Shown here piece after piece: positions 49,873 to 59,703 of a stretch of DNA of 64,000 nucleotides (the first letter of the stretch is position 1; each line of letters opens with the position of its first letter). The notes below the pieces were generated by a model. The model was not told the DNA's origin. It saw only the letters and a list, made by a program, of their open reading frames with translations, and did no database searches. The position numbers and the translations under genes were made by a program. The stretch is from Sipunculus nudus (taxonomy: Eukaryota; Annelida; Sipuncula; Golfingiida; Sipunculidae): contig CM049307.1 in assembly GCA_026874595.1 (NCBI GenBank), positions 33,276,862 through 33,340,861 on the forward strand. The letters are read 5' to 3'.

Positions 49873-52091
49873 TTTCAGCTCAGCTGACTGTAAGTCATCT
49901 GAGCTATAGTCGTGGTCCGTTGTCCGTCATCTGTCCGTCTGTCCGTCAGTAAGACTAGCACGTTTCGCCACCATTGGACCTACGAATCTGAAATCGGCAT
50001 ACAGTTAGATGTCCCCAAAATCTCCTACCATGCCGAAAATTGGGTCAATAGGACTTCGTTCCTTCGAGATATTAAGGAAAACCCTCAATTTTTTTATTAG
50101 AAATCTATTTTCACACTTCAGGACTGCCTGTTATCAAAACCACTCATCTGGTTTTCTTCATATTTACCAAAAATATTCCTCTATGTAGTTCCTACATGCC
50201 AGAAATTGTACATGCCAGAAATAAAGTCAGTATTATTTAATTTTAAAAAGTTATGGGCCAAAACATAATGGACTTTGTAAAAAAATTAGGAAAGATATTT
50301 GGTCACTTAAGACCAAAAGTGTTAAAGGTAGGGACTTTTTTCAAACGTTTTTTTCCTGTAAGTACTGTGGATTTAATTTTCACAACATGTACACATAAGG
50401 ATTTAATCTGTTAAAATCTGAAATTTGGAAATAATAGCTGCAAAATTAGGCTAGTTATTGAATTTTTTGGAGGCTCTTGTTGTATTTCTTTACATTGTCA
50501 AGCAGTCCACTTTGGTGACTGTAGGTCATTCAGTGCACATCCCTATGCTCTCCAGGCTGTTGGCATAATGTTAGATGTCCCCAAGATCTCCTACCAAGCT
50601 GAAAACTGGGTCTTTGCAACTTTGTTCCTTTGAGAAATTAAGGAAAAACCTCAATTTTTTTATTAAAAACATATTTTCACACTTCAGAACTGCCTAATAT
50701 CAAAACCACTCACCTGTTTTTCCTCATATTTACCATAAATATTCCTCTATATAGTTCCTATGTACATGCCAGAAAAAAGGTTTGTATTATATAATTTAAA
50801 AAGTTATGGGCTCAAACATAATGCATTTTCTAAAAAATCAGGAAAGATATTTGATAGCTTAACACAAAACATGTTAAAGCTAAAGACTTTTTTTCCAGTA
50901 ATATAACTTTAATTAATCAAAATTAAATTGTATACCCAAAATTAGATCAAAATCTTTTAAATTTTCTAAGATATTAGCAAAAATAAAAATTGGTACATTA
51001 AATTTTGCCCAAATTTGGCCACGGCACGTTTTTTTCCTATTAGTACTGTGGATTTAATTTTCACAGCATGTACACATAAGGATTTAATCTGTTAAAATCT
51101 GAAATTTGAAAACAAAAGCTGCAAAATTAGGCTGGTTATTAAATTTTTTTTGGAGGCTCTTGCTGTATTCCCTTACATTGTCAAGCAGTCCACTTTGGTG
51201 ACTGTAGGTCATTCAGTGCAGCTCTCTATGCTCCCCAGGCTGTTGGCATAATGTTATGCAATCTCATCACTAGGGCAAGCCCTCTCTCCACTGAGTTTAG
51301 CTTGATCAGGCTGTCTGCAGTTAATACCATACCACAGGGAGCCTTTTTCTCTGGCATCCCCCCCCCCCCCCCCCCCCCCCCATTCTGTTGACAGACCGGT
51401 ACTATGAACTAGATGAATCTTAAAATTAACATTTTTTCAGCAACAGGCAGTAACAATGGAGACCCCTCCCCCCACCCACCCCTTCAATACACAGGACTAA
51501 TAAACAAGATGAATCTTACAATTTTAATGTTAAATAAATTCTTTTTGATGAGACTTGGACAATTTTTATTTTTTTAAAGAAAAAAATTTCAGGAATTTAA
51601 TCCTAATATTCAAATGTGATAAAATATTAGGATCTAATGTAAGTGCTAACTGACAAGATTTAAGAAGATATAAATACTTTGTAGCATTTCATTCATATAT
51701 CTCTTAAAGTTGGCGGGGCGTAGGTGTGAATAACATTGTTAACTTAGTATTAAAATTAGGAATGTTGGTCAAACTTTGTGGGATTAATTTTTAACTCGTA
51801 TGGCCATATATTTAACTTTAACAACTTAATTACCTTCACACATTATTTGTTTATGAAGTGTTACTTTTATATAACACTTACCGTTGGCCTATTTGTTCCC
51901 TTGGTGCATCACTAAATGGTTTAGCTCATGTCCATTATTCTATAATTTACAGAGTTTCATTTTAGCAGGGCCATTTTTTCATAGCTTTTCTAATGATAAT
52001 ATACATGAAAAACCAAAAGAAATAAAAATATTTTGCAGTTACTAATATTTTCCAAAATTCAGCTGAGCGATGTGACCCATGGGTCCCTTGT
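49873..52091 (+). mobile_element. Helentron-type element G (type 2), inside element F
   Basis: The start is TTTTTCAGCTCAGCTGACTG with AGTCATCTGAGCTATAG, TCGTGG and a GTCY run. The type 2 body is present twice (about 49945-50520 and 50565-51180), each with GATGTCCCCAAAATCTCC or its variant and AGGATTTAATCTGTTAAAATC. Then come a C24 tract, an AT-rich third, and the 3' end CAGCTGAGCGATGTGACCC with a perfect GACCCATGGGTC hairpin, CTTG and T run. The inner duplication makes it longer than element E. Confidence 0.75.
51358..51381 (+). repeat. Poly-C homopolymer (C24)
   Basis: An uninterrupted run of 24 C in element G, in the same relative place as the C23 tract of element D. A second, mixed C-rich stretch follows at 51464-51482. 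Confidence 0.85.
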
Positions 52092-52354
52092 TTTTGTACT
52101 TTCAAAGATGTGGTTGTCTTTTAACAGGGCACAAATCGTAACCATTGGACCTAGAATCTTTTATCTTGACATCCATGGAGGTCCATGAAAAATCTCCTTG
52201 GAATCCTGAAATTAGGTCTCTGTTGCCCATATCCTCCAAGCTAAACTTCAGTTGAATGGGGATACCACCTACAAAATTTGGCATTCAGATAATAAAATTC
52301 CTTTTGTTAATGTCTTCTTAGTCAGCTGAGGGTCATGACCCTTGAGTCACTTGT

Positions 52355-53760
52355 TATATTTTTTATATAGTATTTTTCTTTTTCATAAATGCAAAACTTG
52401 GTCTGTTATCTTGTGAAAAAGATAAGTCACTGTCCCAAAATTTTCCAAAATTCTTTTAAGAAGATAAGTTTTCAGTCATTTGGTCAACTGGCACAAAAAA
52501 AAAATATAACTAGATGTTTAAATATGGCATGTTTACAGTCATTGAGTAATTAGAAAATTCTAAACTAGTAATTCAATCAGATAAAATATTTATGTATGCA
52601 CCTTTGTCTGGATGTGTATTTGATTCATTAAAAAAATTTATAACAGTAAATTATTCTTTTATTGAAAAGTTTTAGGAACTGTAAAAAATATAGAAGGACA
52701 GTGACTTAGAGATAAATTTATGTTTTTTTGGTTCCCACATGGCATGAAGACGTGTAGGTTTAACAGTGGTGGTGGTGCCCACGGCTTGGATGTTTTTTCT
52801 CTCCAAATTAAATGTTATCTGAAGCTGTAGAGGAACCTCCAAGGTTGTCTGTGACATCCCTGATGGCTCTGTTGTGCCAATATCACTGATTACAAGGTGC
52901 CCTATCAAACTCCAGCAGAGGCTCAAACCAGCCAAGATCTCACTTTAATATGTCCTGATCAGCTGCACCTCAGCAGAGTTCCAGCCATTCCTGCAGCATG
53001 GGTTCAGCCTTAGGGGGAGAGACAAATTGTGAAGCCTGACCTGGAATTAACTGTCAGACAGCCTGAGCACACTTCCTGTTTTGGCCAAGCCTTTCTCTAT
53101 GCTATCAAACTGAAAGAATATTGTCTGATATAAATTAACTGTGGAAGAAGTGGCAGCTATGTCAGCACAGATTTAATTTTATCTTAGCTGAGAAAAAAGT
53201 AGAAATATGTTTGTGTCTTATCAATAATACTGCAGAAGCTTTCCTTTCACCTAGATGCATTGATAGAAAAAAACGTTTTGTGTTTTTTATGTATTTTAAT
53301 GTTGATTACTTGAGCATTACTTTGAAATGCAATGTCTGGATATTATTGATAATTAATTCAGTCTGATTTTGATAACCTTAACAACACTTGGAAAACCTTT
53401 TGATTAATCTTGAATACAGTCTAATATTGAGATGCTCACCCAACACTTGAAATTCATTTATTGAAAATCATTTCAATGAATGATTCTGAACACACCTAAA
53501 TGCTAATTACGTGAACAGCTATACAGATATGCATTGATTGAAACGTCATATATGAAGTGGTCTTAAATTTCATTGAATGTTGGTTATTTGAATGCAACTC
53601 TTTGTAAGTAATGGTCATGTAATGTTACCCTTACATGTCCAGTATTCATGTTCAACTATGATTTTATTTCTAACTAAACATTGATGGATCTGTGCCCACA
53701 TCATCACTTAATTAATTTGAAAATTATTTTCAAAAAAATACAATAAGCCCATTTATAAGT
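52355..53760. other. Non-coding spacer left of the LTR elements
   Basis: No gene was recognised. 52700-53110 is complex, balanced-composition sequence that could be conserved non-coding DNA. An 87-codon open frame on the minus strand (52672-52935) has no domain I know. Confidence 0.45.
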
Positions 53761-54573
53761 TGTCACCCCTTAACTTAACGTGATAACTTTACAACGGATA
53801 TATCCTATAAAACAATAGGATGGGTTAACGCTCGCCACTTGATTTCATTAATCAAGAAATTAGATCCCGGTCATTACAGGTGACATTTCCAGGTTCTTTT
53901 AAGGACGTGTATAAAAATACCAGACAATCATACACCCAGATCAATAGAAACTATGAGACATCAGGTTAAATTCACAATATAATTCAAGACAATACTTACA
54001 AAGATGTAGATGTGTGTGTGTGCGTTGATGTGTCAATACGACAGTCCTTCACATTAAAAATACAGGATATTTACTGAGTCCGTGGTTTGTATAAAAACCA
54101 ATAAAGTCCAGTTCCTTCAGAGATCTCTGGTTACTGTTTTGTGTAGAATCTAGCGTATGGTTAGTACCATATAGATCTAGTCTTTCTGAGTTTAGCGATC
54201 TTCAACTGATCTTGCTTGTCAGCGACCCGGGTAGGATTACGTTCACCTGAATGCAATAGCGCTCTTTGTTTACGAAGAGCTTAGAGTCCTTGACCTTGCT
54301 CGTGTAGCAACGGTTTCACGGCTTACGGCGGTTATGTATCTAGGTCAAGCTGAACTAGGCCGGCAGGTGACGAGCGCGCTCTCTCTATATCGCCAATACG
54401 AAGCTCTTTCGGCAGCACGGCTGAGTTCTCATGAGCTGGGTCCTTGCTTCATGTAGAAGCTTGCTTCTATGCCGTTCCTGGCGTTTCAATGTTCCTACTC
54501 CCGTGCGTGCGTGCTGCCACCTCAAGCTTCAAGACCCAACTGAAGGCAGCTTCCAGCGTCTCTCCCTGAACTC

Positions 54574-54621
54574 TGACGTCACAATCGTCGTCACAATACG
54601 GCGATCCGGTTCTCTGATTGG
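54574..54621 (-). promoter_or_regulatory. Candidate U3 promoter motifs: CCAAT box and CRE
   Basis: On the sense (minus) strand AGCCAATCAGAG (CCAAT at 54617-54621) is followed about 35 bp downstream by GTGACGTCAGAG, a perfect CRE (54574-54581). A second half CRE (GTGACGAC) lies between them. The combination in an LTR suggests a cAMP/CREB-responsive promoter. It is based on motifs only. Confidence 0.4.
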
Positions 54622-54862
54622 CTTATGGCTCAAGTGTCCCATATAAGGTTATATGTGACCTGGTTTGACTGCTAGCGTCACCTTGGCGACCCACATATCA
54701 GAAGTAATACACTCAATGCGTGACACAGATAAAATCAGCTGATAGCCGATGGGATTTCATATATATACAATCAAGACCTGTCAACGCTTTAGGAAGACGC
54801 TTCACGTCAATACCAATAGAGAACTGACTTCGTTAAACTATGATACAAAACACCGTACTTAT

Positions 54863-54883
54863 TGTCACCGATTTCTGGTGACA
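54863..54883 (-). other. Terminal hairpin of the LTR
   Basis: TGTCACC, seven-base loop, GGTGACA: a perfect 7-bp stem at the very 5' end of the LTR (sense strand), so the terminal inverted motif occurs twice at this end. Confidence 0.7.
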
Positions 54884-54902
54884 TCACCCCCTCCTTTTAA
54901 GG
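54884..54902 (-). other. Polypurine tract
   Basis: The sense strand reads AAAAGGAGGGGGTGA directly before the LTR. It serves as the plus-strand primer in reverse transcription and confirms which LTR is the 3' one. Confidence 0.75.
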
Positions 54903-55103
54903 AAAATACACAGTATTTTCTCGATACATCGTATCGTTCTATCTTACAGGGTCCAGCTAAACATATTTACATGTAGCAATACATAGCAATACATAAGGGT
55001 CATGTAACAAGTTGTCATTAGTACATGCCCACGGTCTATGACACAGGGCAAAATCTTGTACATGTTTAGACTTAACTGGCTAAACATTATAGCTCATTAC
55101 ATC

Positions 55104-58100
55104 CTAACACTCAGGCAGTCTGCTAAGAAAATCAGGTCCATGGTTTAGTTTACCTGACACTGCTTCAATATCAAATCTAAACTCTTGTAGAACCAGTGCC
55201 CATCTCATTACTCTCTTATTAGCACATTTTGATTTGCTAATACACTTTAATGGTTTGTGGTCGGTCTGAATGGTGAACGGTCTACAAGCCAGGTACATCT
55301 CAAATTTCTGTACAGACCATACAATTGCTAATGACTCTTTCTCGATGGTGGAGTAATTTCTCTCCCTGGGCAATAGTTTACGACTGGCATAAGCTACTGG
55401 GTGCATGATCCCCTCGTGTCTTTGCATCAGGATACAGCCAATACCCACGTCAGATGCATCACATTTCAAATAAAATCGTTTACTGAAATCAGGTAGCTTC
55501 AGTATGGGAGGGTCTGACAGTTTAGCCTTTAGAGAACAGTACACGTTCTCGTGTACGGGTTTCCAGTCTAGTTTGTTAGGTTGACCTTTACGCGTTAGAT
55601 CAGTCAAGGGCACCGCTATTTCCGCATAGTTTGGCACGAATTTTCGATAGTACCCTGTAAGACCTAGGAATGCTCGCAAAGCCTTCTTTGTCTTAGGTCT
55701 ATCAGTGCTCTGTATTCTCTTGAGCAAAACTTGATTAGTGGCCAAGTTGCCCGTGCCTACAAGGTGTCCCAAAAACTCTAGGCTCTGGTAGCCTATGAAG
55801 GTTTTAGCTGGTTTAGCTGCTAAGTTTGCACATTCTAGTCTAACTAGCACTTCTCTAAGAGTTCTTAAGTGCTCGTCCCAAGTCTCTGCGTGTATTAACA
55901 CGTCATCTACATAACATACTACATTCGGCATGTCGCTGAACATTTTCCGCATCATGCGGGTGAAAACCGCTCCGGCAGTTACCAGGCCGAATGGCATAAC
56001 CCTAAATTGGTAATGGCCATCGGGTGTAACAAAGGCCGTCTTATCCCTGGATTCCTCAGAAACAGGGATCTGCCAGTAACCTTTCGTCAGGTCAAGCTTT
56101 GTAAAATACTGGCTTTTCGCGACTTCGACAAAAAGTGTTTCTGGATCCGGCATGGGTTCAGGATCGAACACGACTGATTGGTTCAGCTTTCGGTAGTCTA
56201 TCACGAATCTAGTCTTACCGTCAGGTTTCCTAAGCAGGATACAGGGGGACGCATAGCTAGAATCTGACTGTTCAATAATGCCTAAGTTTAACATTTCCTG
56301 GATTTCTGTTCGCATTGTCTCTCGCAGTTCAAAAGGCACCCTATAGGGCCTAGTTTTTACAGGTACATCAGATGAGAGTTTAATGCTACATTCTACAACA
56401 TTGGTAAGCTTGGGTACATCTGTGAATACATCCCCATATTGCCTAAGCAGACTGAGTATTTCACGGCGCTGACACTTGCTTAGGTCAGCATTTACCTGAA
56501 CATCTCGCTCAGTCTGGCGGCGCGCATACGACGGTAACGACATGTGGGCATCCTCATCAATCCCTTCTGGGTTTAACTCTCCGAACACGGGAGGCTCTGT
56601 TTCCCCGTCTACACCGTCAGGATCATGTATAGAATCAGGTGCGCCCTTGGCTACCGCTGCCAGAATATGCTGGGGCTCGTTTCTAGCATGGTACCGTTTC
56701 AGCATATTCACGTGGAAGGTTTTAACCTTATCGCCAATCTTAATCCGATAGTCTAAGTCCCCAACCCTGTTTACAATAGTATAGGGGCCTTTCCACTGTA
56801 CCATTAATTTGTTCCGCTCCGTCGGGAGTAACAACAAAACTTCGTCTCCGGCCTCAAACCTGCGCGTGCATTTACCTCTATCATATAACAGTTTGTGTCT
56901 GTTCGCTGATTTGTTCAACGCCTCTCTAGCTAACGCGCATGTGTCGCTTAGTTTGTCTTGTAGGTCCAGGACGTATTGGTACGTGGTTTTAGTCTCGACG
57001 CTAGTATCTCGCTTGGTCCACAGATCCCTTAGAATCCGCATCGGTCCTCTAACGATCCTACCATAGAGCAACTCAAAGGGTGAGAACCCTGTGCTCTCAT
57101 GTGGCGCTTCTCGGTACGCAAAAAGCACGGCGCTGAGGTACCGATCCCAATCTCGCAGTCTTTCCTCGCACATCCGTTTCAACATTAACTTTAACGTTCC
57201 ATTGAATCTCTCCACCATTCCGTTGCACATAGGATGGTAAGGAGTAGTGGTGAGCTGTCTTACAGACAAAACACGGCTAACTTCTCGCATGAGGTCTGAC
57301 GTAAATTGTGTTCCCATGTCAGTAAGCACCTCTGACGGCACTCCTAACCGCACATAAATATCAACTAGCGCATCAGCCACAGAGACTGTATCTATGTTCT
57401 TTAAAGCAACAGCCTCCGGATATCTAGTGGCATAATCCATAACGGTCAGAATATACCTGTGACCTCTCTCGGACGCTGGATGGATCGGCCCAACCAGATC
57501 CATCGAAATTCTACGCCAGGGCTCATCAATTAATGGCATCTGGCCTAACGTAGCTCCAGGCACCTTGCCTTTCGGTATGGTTTTCTGGCAAATGGGACAG
57601 GACTTGCAAAACTCAGCAATGTCATTATACATCCCTTTCCAGAAAAACTGAGTTCTCACGCGGTCGTGCGTTTTGTCTATGCCCTGATGGCCCGCCATAA
57701 CCGCTTCGTGGCCCATCCTCATTACGTCGTACCGTAACGTCTGAGGTACCACCACTCGAGATCCATCTTGATCTCCCCGTTTATCACTCACAACCCGAAC
57801 TAAATATCTGTCCTCAATTCTAAATGGACTATCATTTCTAGCCTCTCTAGCTAGCCTCCAATACGGCGCTAAAGACCCATCCTCCTCCTGCGCCTTCAAA
57901 AATTCGGCCGGACTCACATCGGCAACTGGGCTTGCAACATTCAAGCTACGCGTCGGTATCTGTTTCTCTCGTGCAGCGCTCCGTGTCTCCACCGCGGACG
58001 ACACCTCCTTTTGTGACTCTACACCATCACACACTATGCCTGAGGACCGCTCAGACTTCCACGTCGGGTCCAGATCATACGGATCACGCGCTCCCGCTAC

Positions 58101-59516
58101 GTTACCTAGCGCTAAATCACATACAGCATCCCCGTCCACCATTGCCTCGATAGTACCGACAAAGTACGCACAGTCCACATTAATCCTAGCCGTAGGAAAT
58201 TGTCTTACAGACCCGTCGAACAACCTACACTCGACCTGGTGTCCGGTGAACTGATTCGGCTCCACGTACGACTCACGTATTCCTGCCGAGGAACATCCCG
58301 AATCCCGCAGCACCCTCGCTGACTTACCATTCACCAGCCCTTCACACACAGGTAACGAGATTCCGCCTTCTGTCTGGGCAGCAAATCCTAACGACTGACT
58401 CGGACTCTCTACTTCCGGTTTCACCGCACCGACTGTCTCCGTTTCCGCCTCGACTACTGCCATTGACATAGTCTCCGGTTTCTGTTTTGGGTTATACGGG
58501 GGGCTAAAATTAGTCCTATACCTCTGCTGATCGCCAGCAGCACGCCCTACTTGAGGGGAAGACCTAGGCCTCGACCGGGCACTAGTCTTACATTCCCGCG
58601 CCTTATGTCCCAGTTCATTACATAAATAACATCTGATGCCTCCTGATGGCTTAAATGTCTGACCGCCCGGACTGCGCTCAACCTCTCGCTTCTCTCTAGG
58701 CTGAGATACCGGTTGCGCTGGACGCGGCACATTATTGCCATAACGAGGACCTGCTGTAAGGCTGTGTACACCGTGAGCCTCCGTATAACTCTCGGCTAAG
58801 TCTACCATACTATCAAAGTCACGACACCGTCTCTCTTTCAAAAACATAGAGAGATCCCTACTACAGCAGTTTACGAACTGCTCACACATCAACAGGTTAA
58901 CTACCCCGTCGTAGTCACCTCCGACCCCTGCCATCCCTATCCAATGGTCTAGGTATCCACTCAGTCTCACCGCAAACTGACTCGGCGTTTCGCCTCGCTC
59001 AGGCCTACAAGTCCGAAACTTGTGTCGATAACCCTCTTCGGTCATTTGGTATCGCTTTAACAAGGCTATCTTTAACTTATCGTAATCCATGGCCTCACTA
59101 ACCGATAACTGTGTGTAAGTCCCTAGCGCCTTACCCCGCAGTAACGGACTCAGGTGTAACGCCCAATTCTCCCTATCATAGCCTTGACATACAGCTAATC
59201 GTTCAAATCGCTCAAGAAACGCATCTAGCTGATTGTGAGCCTCATCAAAAGGTGGAAGCTGGATTTTCGGGAATACATCCCTACTTCTCTCTTCTTTAAC
59301 CCCAGAGTCAGACTTTAACCTTAGAACCTCTAATTCGTGGGCTCTAGCCTCTCGCTCGCGCTCTAATTCCCGCTGTTCCTTCTCTATTTCACGTTGCCTA
59401 GCTCTTTCCTCGCGTTCCTCATCCGCACGCCGTCTAGCCTCAACATAATCTTGTAAAGCCTGGTCCTTAAGCCCCAAGGCCTGTCCGCATCTAACACGTG
59501 ACTCTAACGTTTCCAT
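55104..59516 (-). CDS. Gag-Pol polyprotein, Gmr1-type Ty3/gypsy (integrase before RT)
   Basis: 1470 codons, ATG to TAG, no stops or frameshifts. Domains by residue: charged coiled-coil N-terminus (about 25-70); Gag core (about 80-250); CCHC zinc knuckle C296-x2-C299-x4-H304-x4-C309; aspartic protease DSG (405-407); integrase zinc-binding region (H603/H610, C640, C643); integrase catalytic core D673, D733, E769 with the exact D-35-E spacing; post-integrase segment with a KGPY-type motif (909-912); reverse transcriptase (about 1040-1250) with LDLTKGYWQIP (D1142) and YVDD (1202-1205); RNase H D1353, E1393, D1419, D1462. All catalytic residues are present, so the protein could be functional. Ordinary Ty3/gypsy elements have integrase after RNase H. 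This order is the one described for the Gmr1 group. Gag and Pol are fused in one frame, so their ratio is not set by frameshifting here. Confidence 0.92.
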   Translation of the reverse strand: METLESRVRCGQALGLKDQALQDYVEARRRADEEREERARQREIEKEQRELEREREARAHELEVLRLKSDSGVKEERSRDVFPKIQLPPFDEAHNQLDAFLERFERLAVCQGYDRENWALHLSPLLRGKALGTYTQLSVSEAMDYDKLKIALLKRYQMTEEGYRHKFRTCRPERGETPSQFAVRLSGYLDHWIGMAGVGGDYDGVVNLLMCEQFVNCCSRDLSMFLKERRCRDFDSMVDLAESYTEAHGVHSLTAGPRYGNNVPRPAQPVSQPREKREVERSPGGQTFKPSGGIRCYLCNELGHKARECKTSARSRPRSSPQVGRAAGDQQRYRTNFSPPYNPKQKPETMSMAVVEAETETVGAVKPEVESPSQSLGFAAQTEGGISLPVCEGLVNGKSARVLRDSGCSSAGIRESYVEPNQFTGHQVECRLFDGSVRQFPTARINVDCAYFVGTIEAMVDGDAVCDLALGNVAGARDPYDLDPTWKSERSSGIVCDGVESQKEVSSAVETRSAAREKQIPTRSLNVASPVADVSPAEFLKAQEEDGSLAPYWRLAREARNDSPFRIEDRYLVRVVSDKRGDQDGSRVVVPQTLRYDVMRMGHEAVMAGHQGIDKTHDRVRTQFFWKGMYNDIAEFCKSCPICQKTIPKGKVPGATLGQMPLIDEPWRRISMDLVGPIHPASERGHRYILTVMDYATRYPEAVALKNIDTVSVADALVDIYVRLGVPSEVLTDMGTQFTSDLMREVSRVLSVRQLTTTPYHPMCNGMVERFNGTLKLMLKRMCEERLRDWDRYLSAVLFAYREAPHESTGFSPFELLYGRIVRGPMRILRDLWTKRDTSVETKTTYQYVLDLQDKLSDTCALAREALNKSANRHKLLYDRGKCTRRFEAGDEVLLLLPTERNKLMVQWKGPYTIVNRVGDLDYRIKIGDKVKTFHVNMLKRYHARNEPQHILAAVAKGAPDSIHDPDGVDGETEPPVFGELNPEGIDEDAHMSLPSYARRQTERDVQVNADLSKCQRREILSLLRQYGDVFTDVPKLTNVVECSIKLSSDVPVKTRPYRVPFELRETMRTEIQEMLNLGIIEQSDSSYASPCILLRKPDGKTRFVIDYRKLNQSVVFDPEPMPDPETLFVEVAKSQYFTKLDLTKGYWQIPVSEESRDKTAFVTPDGHYQFRVMPFGLVTAGAVFTRMMRKMFSDMPNVVCYVDDVLIHAETWDEHLRTLREVLVRLECANLAAKPAKTFIGYQSLEFLGHLVGTGNLATNQVLLKRIQSTDRPKTKKALRAFLGLTGYYRKFVPNYAEIAVPLTDLTRKGQPNKLDWKPVHENVYCSLKAKLSDPPILKLPDFSKRFYLKCDASDVGIGCILMQRHEGIMHPVAYASRKLLPRERNYSTIEKESLAIVWSVQKFEMYLACRPFTIQTDHKPLKCISKSKCANKRVMRWALVLQEFRFDIEAVSGKLNHGPDFLSRLPEC

Positions 59517-59703
59517 GGTAACGCTCTAACCTAGTAAGATTCCAGTATCTAGTAATATCCGCTCTTAAAAATCTGTAAATACGTACTGTTAAAGCCAACC
59601 TAACGAACCGGCGGTATCCGTACAATAACACTACGGTAGCTCTACGCATCAAAATCTACTTATACGGACGTGTGACTGGTAGCCGAGATCAGCCAGAGAA
59701 ATA
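59517..59703 (-). other. Leader of the Gmr1-type element, cut by BEL/Pao LTR
   Basis: An untranslated stretch upstream of the Gag ATG. TGGCTGATCTCGGC (sense, about 59679-59692) is a possible primer-binding site but matches no tRNA I can name. The leader ends abruptly at TGTCAGG of the neighbouring LTR. Confidence 0.5.

Larger units (their letters stand above)
48391..52354 (+). mobile_element. Helentron-type element F (type 1), interrupted by element G
   Basis: The 5' end is TTTTTAGCTCAGCTGACTG with AGTCACCTGAGCTATAG and GTCY repeats. About four type 1 units follow, with palindrome variants near 48731, 49157, 49493 and 49827. The array is cut at 49872 by element G in a T run. After G the same unit continues (52092, TGTACTTTCAAAGATGTGG), followed by the shared type 1 tail and 3' end (AGTCAGCTGAGGGTCATGACC, CTTG) at 52318-52354. 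Non-coding. Confidence 0.75.
53761..54883 (-). repeat. 3' LTR of the Gmr1-type element
   Basis: About 1123 bp with perfect 7-bp inverted ends, TGTCACC...GGTGACA. The polypurine tract abuts the 54883 end, fixing that boundary. The other boundary rests on the matching terminal motif at 53761, where flanking AT-rich DNA (CATTTATAAGT) begins. The LTR is richer in CpG than its surroundings. Confidence 0.7.
53761..59703 (-). mobile_element. Gmr1-type Ty3/gypsy LTR retrotransposon (5' LTR not in place)
   Basis: Read on the minus strand: leader (59517-59703), single Gag-Pol ORF (55104-59516), polypurine tract (54884-54902), 3' LTR (53761-54883). The expected 5' LTR, a copy of 53761-54883, is not found right of 59703. 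The 3' LTR of a BEL/Pao element begins there instead. The simplest reading is that BEL/Pao inserted into the leader or LTR and the 5' LTR lies beyond the window. The Pol domain order is protease, integrase, reverse transcriptase, RNase H. Confidence 0.8.
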
